Positions 26,395 to 37,372 of a stretch of 64,000 bases of DNA are shown piece by piece. This stretch comes from Engraulis encrasicolus. Its lineage: Eukaryota; Chordata; Actinopteri; Clupeiformes; Engraulidae. Where the stretch lies: assembly GCF_034702125.1 (NCBI RefSeq), contig NC_085865.1:27345540-27409539 (forward strand), in the 5' to 3' direction. How positions within the stretch are numbered: position 1 is the stretch's first letter; each line of letters opens with the position of its first letter. The translations under genes and the position numbers were made by a program. The notes below the pieces were generated by a model. The model did no database searches and was not told where the DNA came from. It saw only the letters and a program-made list of their open reading frames with translations.

Positions 26395-26535
26395 CGGACC
26401 GTTTTAGGTAAGGAAGACATCTAAAACTGCTCTCAGACCAGTTTTTATAAAACATCAGCTTCTTCTCAAAACCATATTCTAAAGGATAGCACTTGCCTCA
26501 CAGGCCCACATGAAAAATCAACAGAACAAAAGGAA

Positions 26536-26536
26536 A

Positions 26537-26608
<72 letters not shown>

Positions 26609-26635
26609 GAGGGAGAGGGAGAGGGAAAGGGAGAC
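26536..26635. repeat. (AT)n(AG)n microsatellite with purine-rich tail
   Basis: A short AT run leads into about 27 AG units, then degenerate GAGAGG-type sequence to about 26635. Confidence 0.95.
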
Positions 26636-27875
26636 ATGAAAGATTGAAGCAGTAGTGAAGGCAGAGGAGAATCAGTGAGGGGTTAAGGTAATGAAATAAG
26701 TCATAGTCAGAGGCGGTCCTCTGGTAATGCTAAACACAATAAGTAGTCTCTCAATATGACCTCCATAACTGTGTGGATTTAGCCTGGAGTCTTCTCAGTC
26801 GCTGTCCGTGGTGCTGATTTTGTATGTCTGTAGAGGATTACCATATACCCTTACTCATCATGGTGAATTCTCTCATGTCATATGTGTACTAATGTACATA
26901 TGTTTCAAGGGAAATGTGAAGGATTCTTCATAACAGTCATAACAGGTCATATAGCCTAGGCAAATGTACTTCACAAGAAATTAACCACAGAGTATAAGAC
27001 TGTGTTTACACTGATCTGTGCCTGTAAGTGTGTGTGTCTGCGTGCGTGCGTATATGCGTGCGTGCGTGCATGACTAGTGAGACAGAAAGGCCAGAGATAG
27101 ATAGCAACAGCAGACAGCGAAAGACTAAGGCACAGAGAACACACATACTGTATGCACAACTTGCACATCATAATCAACTCTGTGTTAGATATTTTAGGCT
27201 TCACTGGATATGGGGTCCTCTTCAGGTCAAGGTCCTGCAGAGACCAATTATGTCCATTTACTCTTACATTTTACCAGAACGTGACATCACCAACCCCAGA
27301 AATAGTGTTCTGTGTGTAATGTAGCCGGAGGCAGATGTAATGAAAGGTTATACACACACATGTGAGGACGGGAAGAGAGTTACTCTCTGCATTCAAATTG
27401 ATATTTTAATTCAGAGCTTGAAAATATTTCTTTCTGCTAATCTCGCCATTCTCTCTTATTTTAAAGCATCTTTTCTCTCTTTTTTCTCTCTCTCTCCCTT
27501 TTTCTCTCGCTTTTCATGGTGCTTTGTTTATTCTCATCACTTTCACTCCTTGGAGTGGTAGCATGTAATTTTCATGTGTGTGGAAATATCTGTTTACAGA
27601 TTTGTGTTCATGATGCTAATATCATTGAGGTCATTTGCATGTTGTTTTGTCTGCTTATTATTCAAGCTGAATACGCTAATGATCTAAAATGCAACGGCAT
27701 CCTTTGTAGTAATTAATTCTCCCACCTGAGGGCACTCCGTTCTAATCTAATATCAGGATATCACCACCATATGTGGTTTAAATTAGAGCCCTCTTCCCAC
27801 TATGTGCACAAACAAAGGCAGTCTAGTAATGCATCCCGCCGATAAGCCTGTTGTGCTTTTGTTTTTTGCAGTTTA
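26636..27875. other. Mostly unique; enhancer-like block at about 27560-27730
   Basis: No gene supported. Short GT/CGTG and CT tracts occur at 27025-27070 and 27474-27512. The block 27560-27730 contains an exact ATTTGCAT octamer (POU-type site), TAATTAATT and TAATGATCTAA. This resembles the texture of conserved non-coding elements, but conservation was not tested. Confidence 0.2.
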
Positions 27876-28130
27876 GAATGGCGTTACACTGTGAGGGGTA
27901 GGTCTCCCATGACGTTTCAAAGGAATCATGACAACCACTCAGACATAGATTAAGTAATGCACCTAGACTTTCCCACAGCTTTGGTGATTTATGAGTTATC
28001 AAAAGCCATCTTACACACGGTAAGGGGTAGGTCTCCCACATTGTGAAAAAGAAATTATGACAGTGACTCTTTGGCTATGATAAGGACTAAGACATTCCAC
28101 ACAGTGCACAGTGATTTCAGAATTACTAAA
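27876..28130. repeat. Diverged two-copy tandem repeat, about 129 bp
   Basis: GGGGTAGGTCTCCCA occurs at about 27894 and 28023. Similar order of weaker matches follows in both copies (AATCATGACA versus AATTATGACA, then CCCACAGCTTTGGTGATT versus CCACACAGTGCACAGTGATT). It is probably part of an old repeat element. Confidence 0.6.
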
Positions 28131-28138
28131 GGACAGGG

Positions 28139-28285
28139 GTGCTGTGGCAACCTGTGTAGAGCACCTCTACCATATATGCACGGGGATCCGGGTTCAAATT
28201 CGGCTTGGGTCATTTCCTGGCTCCATTTCCATCCCCCTTCTACTTTCCAGCTATATCTCTACTGTCCTGATATAATAAATTCATG
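28139..28285 (+). mobile_element. tRNA-derived SINE, plus strand, diverged
   Basis: GCTGTGGCAACCTGTGTAGAG is followed by GGGTTCAAATTCGG, a B-box-like promoter. Then comes GGGTCATTTCCTGGCTCC and a tail ending CTGTCCTGATATAATAAA. It appears to be of the same family as 29512-29674 and 57702-57850. Confidence 0.65.
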
Positions 28286-28394
28286 AAAACAGACAGACAT
28301 GACAGAGGAGCAGTACACTGACGTGCCATACAATTTCTGAACGCAGTGACTCAAAAATGGTCAACATTGAGTTTAGACTGGAAATGGGCTAAAC

Positions 28395-28720
28395 CAGTGG
28401 TTCTCAACTGGAACAGTCTTGGGACCCACCATTTTCCACTCTCATTCGGTCGCTACCCAATTTTTTTTAGCGACACTCGAATGACTGGTTTCACGCTACT
28501 ATCTCGCATAAACATTCTGATCTATGATGACAGATGACACCAGTTCAATCGCCTATCAAAATAAAAGTTGTAAATTGTTGCAGGAAAAGTTGGACTTTTT
28601 TTTTTTTTTTTTAGCGAATCAATGGATTACGATTTTTTTCTTACACCACAGCTCCGCGACCCACCCATGACCCCTCCACGACCCACTTTTGGGTCGCGAC
28701 CCACCAGTTGAGAAACACTG
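28395..28720. mobile_element. hAT (Charlie-like) MITE, 326 bp
   Basis: The left end CAGTGGTTCTCAACTGG pairs with the inverted right end CAGTGTTTCTCAACTGG. These match the Charlie-type hAT terminus. The flanks GGCTAAAC (28387-28394) and GGCTGAAC (28721-28728) are an 8-bp target duplication with one change. The right end also has GGGTCGCGACCC typical of these MITEs. Confidence 0.9.
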
Positions 28721-28728
28721 GGCTGAAC

Positions 28729-29321
28729 TACAAAAATGGATGTTACTGCGCTATTTTGTTTTAAGACGTTACGTTTTACAAGCCAAAATTGCGGTAAGTC
28801 ACGTGTAGATTCTGCACTTATATCATTGAAGCAGTGGTATGGGAGAGTTATATTACAAAAGAACACAGAAACTTAATTTTTCAGGTGAAAAGTGATGAGA
28901 ATGTCGTTTTTGGTTGTTTTTTCCTGTGTGCATAAATTTCCACCATAAAAAATACCACTTAACATCAAACGCAGATGCACGGCCAGAAGGGAAACTTTAA
29001 AGACTTTTTTTCTCAGTTTAACAGTAAGCTGAGTTACTGTGTTTTGACATTGTAGGGCAGTGTAGATGGAGGTGAACAAAAATAATACAGCATATTTAGC
29101 AAAATGGCTAGAAAGGGTTAGTGTTTTCATGGTTGCAAGGCTGAACAACGCATAACTGTAAAGGAAGTGGAGAGTTTCACATTTCCTGCAGAGAAGAGGG
29201 TCATGAAGAGAGAGAGACGAACAGACTATATGTCTTTGCTGCCTAACAGACCATCCTGAATACAGCTTTATCTTTAACACAAATAACTTAATAGTTAAAC
29301 ATGTTTTAGTATATTCCCAAA
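28729..29321. other. Unannotated, apparently unique sequence
   Basis: No gene supported. A long minus-strand open frame (28873-29475) runs through this segment and into the CA/CACG repeat, but its composition is not protein-like. Confidence 0.5.
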
Positions 29322-29434
29322 TGCACACGCACACACACGCACACATACACGCACGCATACACACATGCACGCACGCACGCGCACGCACGCACGCACGCAC
29401 ACACACAAACACACACACACACACAAACACAAAC
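29322..29434. repeat. Imperfect (CA)n/(CACG)n microsatellite
   Basis: Alternating CA with many ACGC and ACAA variants; an interrupted array, likely older than the pure arrays. Confidence 0.9.
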
Positions 29435-29511
29435 AGGACTACACCTCTACAACATAAGGTATGCTGTACTATCATAAGCCCTTCACATCTACTCTACGTA
29501 AATACTGTATA

Positions 29512-29674
29512 TTTTTTTGTATTTTTCTACTTTGATAGGACAGTGCGGAGAGGTGGACAGGAAGCGAATTGGGAGACAGACGGGAAGGGGTCAGCAAAGG
29601 ACCCAGGCCGAGATTCGAGCCCGGGTCAGCCGCATGGCAGGCGAGTGCCCTACCTTTTGGCCACGGCAGGGCCT
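29512..29674 (-). mobile_element. tRNA-derived SINE, minus strand
   Basis: On the minus strand the head reads GGCCCTGCCGTGGCC, then GCACTCGCCTGCCATGCGGC. A B-box-like GGCTCGAATCT follows, and then body phrases CCCCTTCCCGTCTGTCTCCC and GCACTGTCCTATCAAAGTAG, with an A/T-rich tail. The body phrases recur in 57702-57850, so both are copies of one family. Confidence 0.8.
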
Positions 29675-31260
29675 TACATAAATATTTATCTGCATTATTT
29701 GGGTTGTAATTCAGATCAATGTTTAATTCATGCAATTAATGTACAGTATGCACATGCATATATCTCACTGTGGTATAATATAACTATACATTATTTTGTT
29801 TCTTTGAAAGAAGGGTGTGTCAAACAGCACCCTAATCACCACTCCTGATGTGTAAATCCACATGAGTGAATATATAGGCTAATCTTGGATACTTTGACAG
29901 GTCAGGGTCAGCTGGTCCATTTCACAATTTGAAAGGCAGCCAGTTTCCAAGAAATGACAGCTCACTGGAAATAAAAAAAAACTATGAAATCCAACATGAC
30001 AGGTCAGGTTGGCTGGCATATCTCAAAGGATGTTCAAAGGACTGTGGTTTGAACTGACGCATGTTATACGAGTTTAAGAAATTTTAAATGTTTTCCGGCT
30101 CACTGAATGTTAGACTGAGCTCCTCCCACCTCTCTTTCTCTCTATCTCTCCCTCTCTCCCTCTCTCTCTTTCTCTCTGGTGAGGTAAGCCTTGATCAAAC
30201 TCAGTAAAAGATGGGAGATAGTTGACTAGATATGCACGCTGAATTTTATCATCAGAGAATATCACTGTGACTTAGTATATGAGTGATATACCGGTATATA
30301 TTTACTCAGGGCAGTTTCATATGGTATATGGTTCCCCTTTGTCAGGCAAATGTTTAGTAGCTTACATTAAGCTGACTGAAGTGTCATTAAGGAGTTAAAC
30401 TTGTAACTAATATAACAGGTATGTTGTACTGCTGAATCTGCACATTTGCTTCATGGAAAGTTTTGCCTATGTGAAGTTCTTTTTCATTTTTTCCAGTCAA
30501 CCATCAATCAAACATAACCATAAATATGATTATATACAGAGGGTCCTTTGCCGCAGGCATCTTTTACCTCATTCCCTGTCATACTCTCGCACTGTCCTGT
30601 CCTGATTAAAAACAGAAAGAAAAGAAAACTGTTGATATTTAGTGATATATTGATGACACTGATAAATAGCTGAAATCTGACCTTTTATTACAGACCTGGA
30701 ATTCAAATTCCAATGCAATTGTGTTACATGTAAAGTAGTTAAAGCAACTCTGTGTAAAATACCATCTCAACGCAAGGGGGCGCCGTATTTTTTAGCCCTC
30801 CACTTTCTCTGACCTGGTTTAGCCTGTATGGTAGACATGAGCATTCATTTATGAAATGTTATATAACTGTTGAATGGCAGTTTAGAAGACATTTGACCAA
30901 TTACATTTCTGGACTGTAATCAAATAGTTAATGTATTTGTAGTACAATTTGTACTATTTGTACATACCTAACTAATAATAATGTCATATTGGATTTGTAT
31001 GTTTCTGAGGAGCAAAACTTGGCTAACTTGCAAGCCCGTTAGCTTGTAAATAATGGATTCAAAGATTGAAAAAGCTCAACTTTGTAGTTTGTATTGAGAG
31101 AGCTGGCTTTAAAACGTGACATTCAAGGATTCTGAAAGTGTATAAATCCTTGAATAAATACTTTGGGCTCGTTTTTGATGCCAGATTCTGCGGAGCTCTG
31201 TGCAGCACACATTAGCACTGCGACTACATGAAGCATTCTGGTTAGAAATTAGGTGCATAT
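29675..31260. other. Mostly unique, with a CT tract and a SINE tail fragment
   Basis: A degenerate (CT)n tract spans about 30122-30178. At about 30538-30630, GCACTGTCCTGTCCTGATTA with preceding GGGTCCTTTGCCGC resembles the 3' part of the SINE family above, without its head. No gene supported. Confidence 0.45.
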
Positions 31261-32243
31261 GCGATACCGCAACGGCTACATGCGCACGTAGACAGCAATG
31301 CATTTTGGATGCAAATGTTGCATGATGGTTAGATTTCCTGTCCAACTTACCAAATTTCAGTCATGTTGCACCGATGAGGTGACATGTCACATGGTGCCAA
31401 ACTATCGCGGGATGAATGCAACTGCAGATGGACCTTGCTACTCCTGCAGTTGCTTATCCCGGTTGATCCTTGTCTGCATACCGCCTCCAAGGTCACGCGC
31501 CCATAAATTGGTTGGCCAACAACTCACTCACGTGTGTATAGGGCGCCTTGTCTCACACCCCTACGCAAGTTTGCACTGCTCCTCATTTCAGCTCCACCTC
31601 CCCACCTGTCCCCCCACACCTCAAATGTACCATGTTAGTAGATCAAACTGGTGCTCATTGTCTCTCAATTGTCAATTGTCAATTGTCGCTCAATTTCTCT
31701 GTCTTTGTTGATCGACGACAAAGTCGTATGAGCCTACTGAGTCATATGAGCCTACAGGTTGATGTTGACGAACGACGTGAGAGAGAACTTGTTGTCACAA
31801 GGTGGGTGGTTATTTAACACCGCATTTAAAGTCGGCCACAAATATGCATGAGACGATGAGCTCGCACCAGTTTGATCTACTAATACACAACGTGTGAGGT
31901 GTGGGAGGACAGATGGAGAGGAGGAGCTGAAGTGGGGAGGAGTGCAAACTTGTATAGGCGTGTGAGACAAGACGCATATACACACGTGAGTGAGTTGTTG
32001 GCCAACCAGTTCATGAGCATGTGACCTTGGAGGCGGTGTGCAGACGAGCATCAATGGGGATAAGCAACTGTAGGGGACTGCAGTCGCATTCATCCCGCGA
32101 TAGCTTGACACCATGTGACATGTCACCTGGTCGGCGCAACATGACTGAAATTTGGTAAGTTGGACAGGAAATCTAACCATCGTGTCACATTTTAAGCGAG
32201 AATGCATTGCTGTCTGTATGCGCATAGCCGTTGCAGTATGTCG
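31261..32243. mobile_element. Foldback element family A, full palindromic copy
   Basis: Two arms of about 450-480 bp are inverted around a centre near 31737. The ends are GCGATACCGCAACGGCTA on the left and TAGCCGTTGCAGTAT on the right. Shared internal landmarks in both arms include ACATGTCACATGGTG-like, GGTTAGATTTCCTGTCC and CACACGTGAGTGAGTTG (or complements). The arms have diverged to perhaps 80-85 percent identity by eye. The single arm at 2485-2966 is a related half copy. No transposase is present; open frames across the arms are not protein-like. Confidence 0.85.
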
Positions 32244-33788
32244 ATCGAACCTAGGCCTACTTTTGCTCTGCATTTATGTCACATGGTGATAAGTCATCAC
32301 AGGAACAGATTTTCCGTTGTGCAGCAATGCAGCAACACCACCCTTGCTGCATTGACATGGTATATCCATGGTATATCCATGATATATTGTCTTCGATAAC
32401 CACGCCAGATTGGCATTCAGTTACCTGATGTGAATTGTGTGTGCAGTCCACATGTTTGCAAGGTAGTTCAATCCCTGCTTCAAGTAGGAAACAGCGTTTT
32501 TATATCTTGGGAAATCACGTTAGATGTTTCTGTCCACGTTGGTGGCTGAGCATTCATCCACATCTATCAAGGCCAAGCAGCTCTCGTAATTGGGAAAACA
32601 TGCGTAGTTGCAAACACAAATTGTATGTCTCTGTAAACTGTTACTTCCACAACCGCCCATTTGCTTCTCAAGGATGAGCTGTTGGTCTCCTCTCAATTTC
32701 CGTGACATGGAATACTCCACTAGCGGTAGCTAATGTGGTGAATATAATAGCTAAAGCTTGATGGATATGATTACTGTCGAATATAATAACATGAAATTGT
32801 TTTAAGACAACTTGGAATATCACACAACATGGCTTTAATAAATGTTTCTACCCAGATACAAGAGCAAAGGACATACACCTACTACAGATATGCAATATAA
32901 AATGGCCCCTACTCACAGTGGGCTTTCCGATACTAACCCAGTAGAATCTGTCTTCCTTCATTACTTCCTCCAGCAAATAATATCTTGCGGTCAGCCAAGA
33001 GATTGCAGTTGGCATGTGGGCAGGGAGCCCATGCTGTAGAGTTAGCTCTGCAGAGTAGGACTGAATATGTATTCACCCAGGAGAGCACTGACACATTTCC
33101 TTATTACTCTGTGTGGTCTGCGGCTGTATCCCTTTTCAGCGCTTAAGTGAATATACTGCCACAGGCAAGTTTCAGTCTGCGAGTTAGTAGTCTTCTGACA
33201 TGAGTATGGGGTTTTAGAAGTGTAAGAGGCACACTGGCTGTGTTCTAGAAGACAAATGATAGAGGAACTTATCCGTGCTCCGAAGGAGTCTGAGCACAGC
33301 AGGAACCAACGCTTCGAGAAGCAGAGTGAAAGAAAGAGAGAGAGAGGGAGAGAGAGAGAGACGAGAGAGAGAGAGGGAGGAAGGAAGGTGGATAACTAGA
33401 CAGCTTTCACAGAGAGCAAACAGCCTGTGGAGAAAGAGACAGGAGGGTGTGGGAGGGTGCTGACAGGGGCTAACGTCACATCATCTGTGGAGGTCAATAT
33501 GACAGGACTGCCCTGCCTGGCTGGGTTGAGCAATGTATATATATGTAATGCAGACAGCTATCGGAGGCCAACTGCAGCATGCAGAATCGCAGCGAGATTC
33601 ATCTGAGGATGAGAGTCGTCTCATCTTGTCTCGACGTCTCGCCTAATTGATGACCGCAATGGCTTGTCATTGGTTCCTCAAAGAGGAAAATGAGTTGAGA
33701 AGAAATAGAACCTTCTAGGCGCCATGCTCATTATGTGAAGTCAAAAAATGAATGCCATTAGTTACAGTACAGATCCACAGCAGCCTGC

Positions 33789-33791
<3 letters not shown>
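32244..33791. other. Mostly unique sequence with one GA tract
   Basis: A (GA)n-rich tract is at 33333-33386 and a triple CATGGTATATC-like repeat at about 32357-32390. No supported gene. The segment 33590-33700, with CTAATTGATGACC and CATTGG boxes, has an enhancer-like texture only. Confidence 0.4.
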
Positions 33792-33866
<75 letters not shown>

Positions 33867-33876
33867 TCTCTCTCTC
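33792..33876. repeat. (CT)n microsatellite, 85 bp
   Basis: Nearly pure CT array. It forms a natural pyrimidine tract just upstream of the exon-like segment at 33903. Confidence 0.98.
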
Positions 33877-33902
33877 AATCACTCCCACATTCTTTTCTGC
33901 AG

Positions 33903-33979
33903 TCGGGATGAACCACATTTCTCTGGCACTGTGGAACAAAAGTATATTACCTCAGATGAAGCTTCAAAGATATTTAGAG
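33903..33979 (+). other. Candidate 77-bp exon downstream of (CT)n
   Basis: The acceptor is ACTCCCACATTCTTTTCTGCAG, itself preceded by the (CT)n array. The segment ends AGAG followed by GTGACT, an acceptable donor. The open frame includes [19 protein letters not shown] and KIFR, with balanced, protein-like composition. I cannot name a family. It is the best-looking exon candidate in the window but rests on splice signals and composition alone. A possible following 28-bp exon is at 34638-34665. Confidence 0.3.
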
Positions 33980-34104
33980 GTGACTGCATTGTCGTATTAA
34001 AATGTGATACTTTGTTAAAAGCCTGGTAAGAAATCGAATTTGGCAACGTGAACTGCTGAACTCAGAACATGGATATGGGCAAGAAAGTCTTAACTTCTCG
34101 TGTT

Positions 34105-34215
34105 ATTAGTCCCATTTGATGAAATTAATCAGCGCAGCCAAGGCAATTATATCAGAGTAATGAATTGGCAGCAGCTCCCAAGTATCTTCTTTTGATACCG
34201 TTAGTGTCAGATTAC
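34105..34215. promoter_or_regulatory. Possible conserved non-coding (enhancer-like) block
   Basis: A repeat-free stretch with GATGAAATTAATCAGCGC, GCAATTATATCAG and GTAATGAATTGGCAGC holds several homeodomain-type ATTA/TAAT cores and balanced composition. This suggests, without showing, a conserved enhancer. No alignment was available. Confidence 0.2.
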
Positions 34216-34637
34216 AGCTATACATAGAGTACAGTACCGGACAAAATTGGTTTTACACTGGCAGTGAACGATACAGTAAATGAGTTTTAATTTGTTATAA
34301 AAGATGAATATTTGAGCCTTTGCACAGATATGGGCAACTGCCACGGATACTGAATAAAAGAACACAATTTGATTAATTTGCCTTATTTGAAGTAAATTTA
34401 CAATAAGACACGTCTAAAGGTATGCAATGGCTGTATTGTCATTAATAAATGATAATTAATAATAATTAATTGGTATTATCGTTATCAATGATGTTGAACA
34501 TTCATTTGAGTAAAACAATGAATGTGTCTCTGATTTGGATAGATAACACCCTCTGTTACATTAGGATATTATAATTGGCCAAGAACATGAAACCAAGCTT
34601 TCAGGCAGCATTTTTCCCTTTTTTCTCTTTTTTACAG

Positions 34638-34665
34638 AGTGCTCAGCTTGTACTTGCCACCTGAG
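34638..34665 (+). other. Candidate 28-bp microexon (very weak)
   Basis: A very strong acceptor tract (TTTTCTCTTTTTTACAG) precedes it, and CTGAG followed by GTGAAC resembles a donor. Joined in phase to the exon-like segment at 33903-33979 it stays open. One base more and the frame would meet TGA. Both facts are suggestive only. Confidence 0.12.
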
Positions 34666-34954
34666 GTGAACACAGACAGAGGGATGCTCTCTCTCCTCAG
34701 AAGTACACAAAACCTGGGAGGTTTAAAAATCTTGAAATTGTAAAAAGTGCCAGAGGAGTGGTCTTTGGGTTTGGCCACCACTGTGGCTCCATTTTCTCCC
34801 TGGCAAACAGTCCATGTTTGGCAGAGTGAAGCTGTCTGGTCTTCTGAACTGTGAGTGTGAGGACGTGTGGGGAATAGGCCTCTAGTGGGGGAGAGTATGA
34901 AGCTGCTGCTCATCATCACATGGCTCAAGGCCCACGCACGCTCTCTACCTCAGA

Positions 34955-35075
34955 CACACACACCACCACACATACACATGCACAGGCATGCACGCACACG
35001 CACACACACACTCACACACACACACATGCGCGCGTGCGTGCATGCACACCTGCACATACCCACCTGCACACACAC
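34955..35075. repeat. Imperfect (CA)n-rich tract
   Basis: CA units interrupted by ACATGC, GCGCGTGC and ACCTGC variants, ending near 35075. Confidence 0.9.
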
Positions 35076-35431
35076 TTTGGATATCTAGTACATTGTGAAG
35101 AATTATTCAGAGTGGGTCATTTGTGGTCCTGTCTATCAAATAGTAATGATTACAGTATGGCATAAGCTCAGTGGTTCATATGCAATATTTCCTGCTGATT
35201 TGATCTTTTCTGTTAGTCACCTGGTCCTTTACTATTTATGTGGCATACCATTTGGTATGTTTAGTATGCCACACTTGTTTCCTAGAAGTCAGTGATGATG
35301 CCAGGCCAGCAACCAAACAAGCAGGCTACATTATGTTTGTGAGCGAATGAGTCTACTGAAACATCAAGCAGGCAAAAAAAATGCTATATATATGGCAATG
35401 CATGTTAGCTATGTAGTTGTATTAGACAGAA

Positions 35432-35476
35432 TTGTGTGTGTGTGTGTGTGTGTGTGAGTGAGAGAGAGAGAGAGAG

Positions 35477-35557
<81 letters not shown>

Positions 35558-35660
35558 AACAAGCTGATTGAATTCCGTTTTAAAACAGCCTCACCGTATT
35601 AAATAAATAAACAAAAAAATCGTCTCTAACAAATAAGTCATTCAAATCCACTTCATTGAG
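35432..35660. repeat. (GT)n(GA)n array plus 110-bp flank, copy A of an inverted duplicate
   Basis: GT units (35432-35456) and about 45 GA units (35459-35551) are followed by a unique-looking flank containing TTTTTTAACAAGCTGATT, TCGTCTCTAACAAATAAG and CACTTCATTG. The flank recurs inverted at 41513-41645, again bordered by a GA/CT array. Confidence 0.9.
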
Positions 35661-36029
35661 AGAGAGAATTTGTGCATGCAAGCAGGTGACGTGTTTCTGG
35701 TCTGGATGTCATGAAATGACATCTGGCATACGCCTTCAACTGTCTCTGTGGTCAGCAGGTTGGGCATGCTGTGAGCAGCTGAGAGGGCTGATTTGGCCCA
35801 AAGGATGCTGGGAAGCCACAAGAGCAGGGTCAAGGCCAGCACAGAGAGGAGTGATTATGGGCTGCAGATTAAGCACATGGGGGTTAAAGAGAGTCTCTCC
35901 ACAGGGAGAGGGGACCAGACCTGCAAACAGATCACAGCCATGTGGCACTGTGCAGGATAACAACTGAGTTTTTTGGTAGGCAGCTGACAATACCACTCTG
36001 AATGTTTGTCTCTAGATTAAACAGCTGTT

Positions 36030-36366
36030 AAAGTGATACTGTCCCATTTTTGGAAATAATCTTATTTTACACGTCCCCTTGGGTTAAATAATAGGCTTTT
36101 ATCATTCTCCTGTGCTTCCAACCATTTTCTAGTTAAGGCAGTGCACATTTCACCTCCAAGCTAACAATTAACATTGAGTCCTATGAGACCAGTTAGCCGC
36201 GAGCTGGTCTCATAGCACTCAATGTTAACTGCTAGCATGGAGGTAAAATTTGCATTGCCATACGCAGAGAACGGTTGAAAGTACAGGTGAATGGTAAAAG
36301 CCTAATATTTAACTCAAGGGGAGGTGTAAAATAAGCTTATTTCCAAAAATGGGACAGTATCACTTT
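36030..36366. mobile_element. Palindromic MITE, 337 bp
   Basis: Inverted ends AAAGTGATACTGTCCCATTT (left, exact complement at right) lead into arms of about 150 bp, with GAGACCAGTTAGCCGCGAGCTGGTCTC-like symmetry at the centre (36184-36211). No target duplication is obvious and no coding sequence is present. Confidence 0.85.
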
Positions 36367-36628
36367 CGAAATACGTAACAATTACAGAAGGAAGTACTGG
36401 CAGCAGTGCTCTCTATTGAAGTCCTTGCCACAGATATGCAAGCACGTTCAGGCAGACACAACTCCCAAATAAAGACTGAATTGAAATTGATATGAATTTG
36501 GATATGAAATCCCCTTCGCACCACAGCAAGCTAATTGTAATGAGTTAAAAAAATAATAATAATCTGTATCTTGTCGAGACATAATCCTGAAATGATTTAA
36601 CAGTCACAGCACTTACACACCTTGCTGC

Positions 36629-36816
36629 CAGGGATGGCCTGGGGAGAGAAATAGGGCCCGGGCACTTTTGGCTTAAAGGGGCACCTCATAATTAGTGGCG
36701 CAGATTTGTTTTTTTTTGTTTTTTATCGTTTTTAAACATTTTTGAAAATAGGGGCCTACGAGGGTGCGGGGCCCACTGGGAAATGTTGGCTATGCCAGTT
36801 GGTCAGTCCACCCCTG
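36629..36816. mobile_element. hAT-type MITE, about 188 bp
   Basis: The left end CAGGGATGGCCTGG and inverted right end CAGGGGTGGACTGA belong to the CAGGG-TGGACTGG MITE group. The interior has AATAGGGCCCGGGCAC and GGTGCGGGGCCCAC, also present in the element at 46849-47063. The flanks CTTGCTGC and CTGCTGCC suggest, but do not fix, a duplication. Confidence 0.75.
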
Positions 36817-36976
36817 CTGCCAAACTCAAGCAGATTAGGACACCTGTCTAGGCTTTCCTGCTACACCTTGTACCAACTCAACAAAATAAATACTCCAGAG
36901 TCAACAAGGCAAACTCCTTGTTACGTTCTTGTTGACTAGTAATGCAGAGAGGTTTTTTTTCATAACCCCAATGTGT

Positions 36977-37372
36977 GTAAGAGAGAGAGGTAGAAGAGGG
37001 GAGAAGGAAAGAGGAATGAAAGGTGATGAACAAGAGAGGAGAGAGTAATGAGGGAGGGACTGGCAGAGGAAGACAGGATGAATGTGAGAGAGCGAGGTAC
37101 CGTAGAAATGTTGAGAAGGAGAGAGGGGAGGAGGGTGAAGGGAGAGAGAGGGATGAAGAGAGAGGAAACAGGTAAAAAGATTGGAGGGGGATGAGAGAGG
37201 GAGAAAGGATGAATAGGGGGAAGAGAAAATGAATGGAAGCATCGGAGAGGAGGACAAAGGGATTGGAGAAAGAGTGGGAAAAGGGAAACAAATAGACAGG
37301 GGAGGAGTCAGGGAAGGCAGAGGGATAAAGGAGGAGAGGGAAAGATGGAGAGAGGAAGAGTGGGAGAGAAGA
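36977..37372. repeat. About 400-bp strand-asymmetric purine-rich tract
   Basis: The plus strand is dominated by A and G in irregular GAGA, GGGA and GAAA runs without a fixed unit. It is a degenerate GA repeat. Long Ser/Pro/Leu-rich minus-strand open frames (36878-37291) are by-products of the pyrimidine-rich complement. Confidence 0.85.

Noticed and set aside
28873..29475. 200-codon minus-strand open frame
   Set aside because: Its start lies in a CA/CACG microsatellite and the rest lacks any recognisable domain or protein-like pattern.
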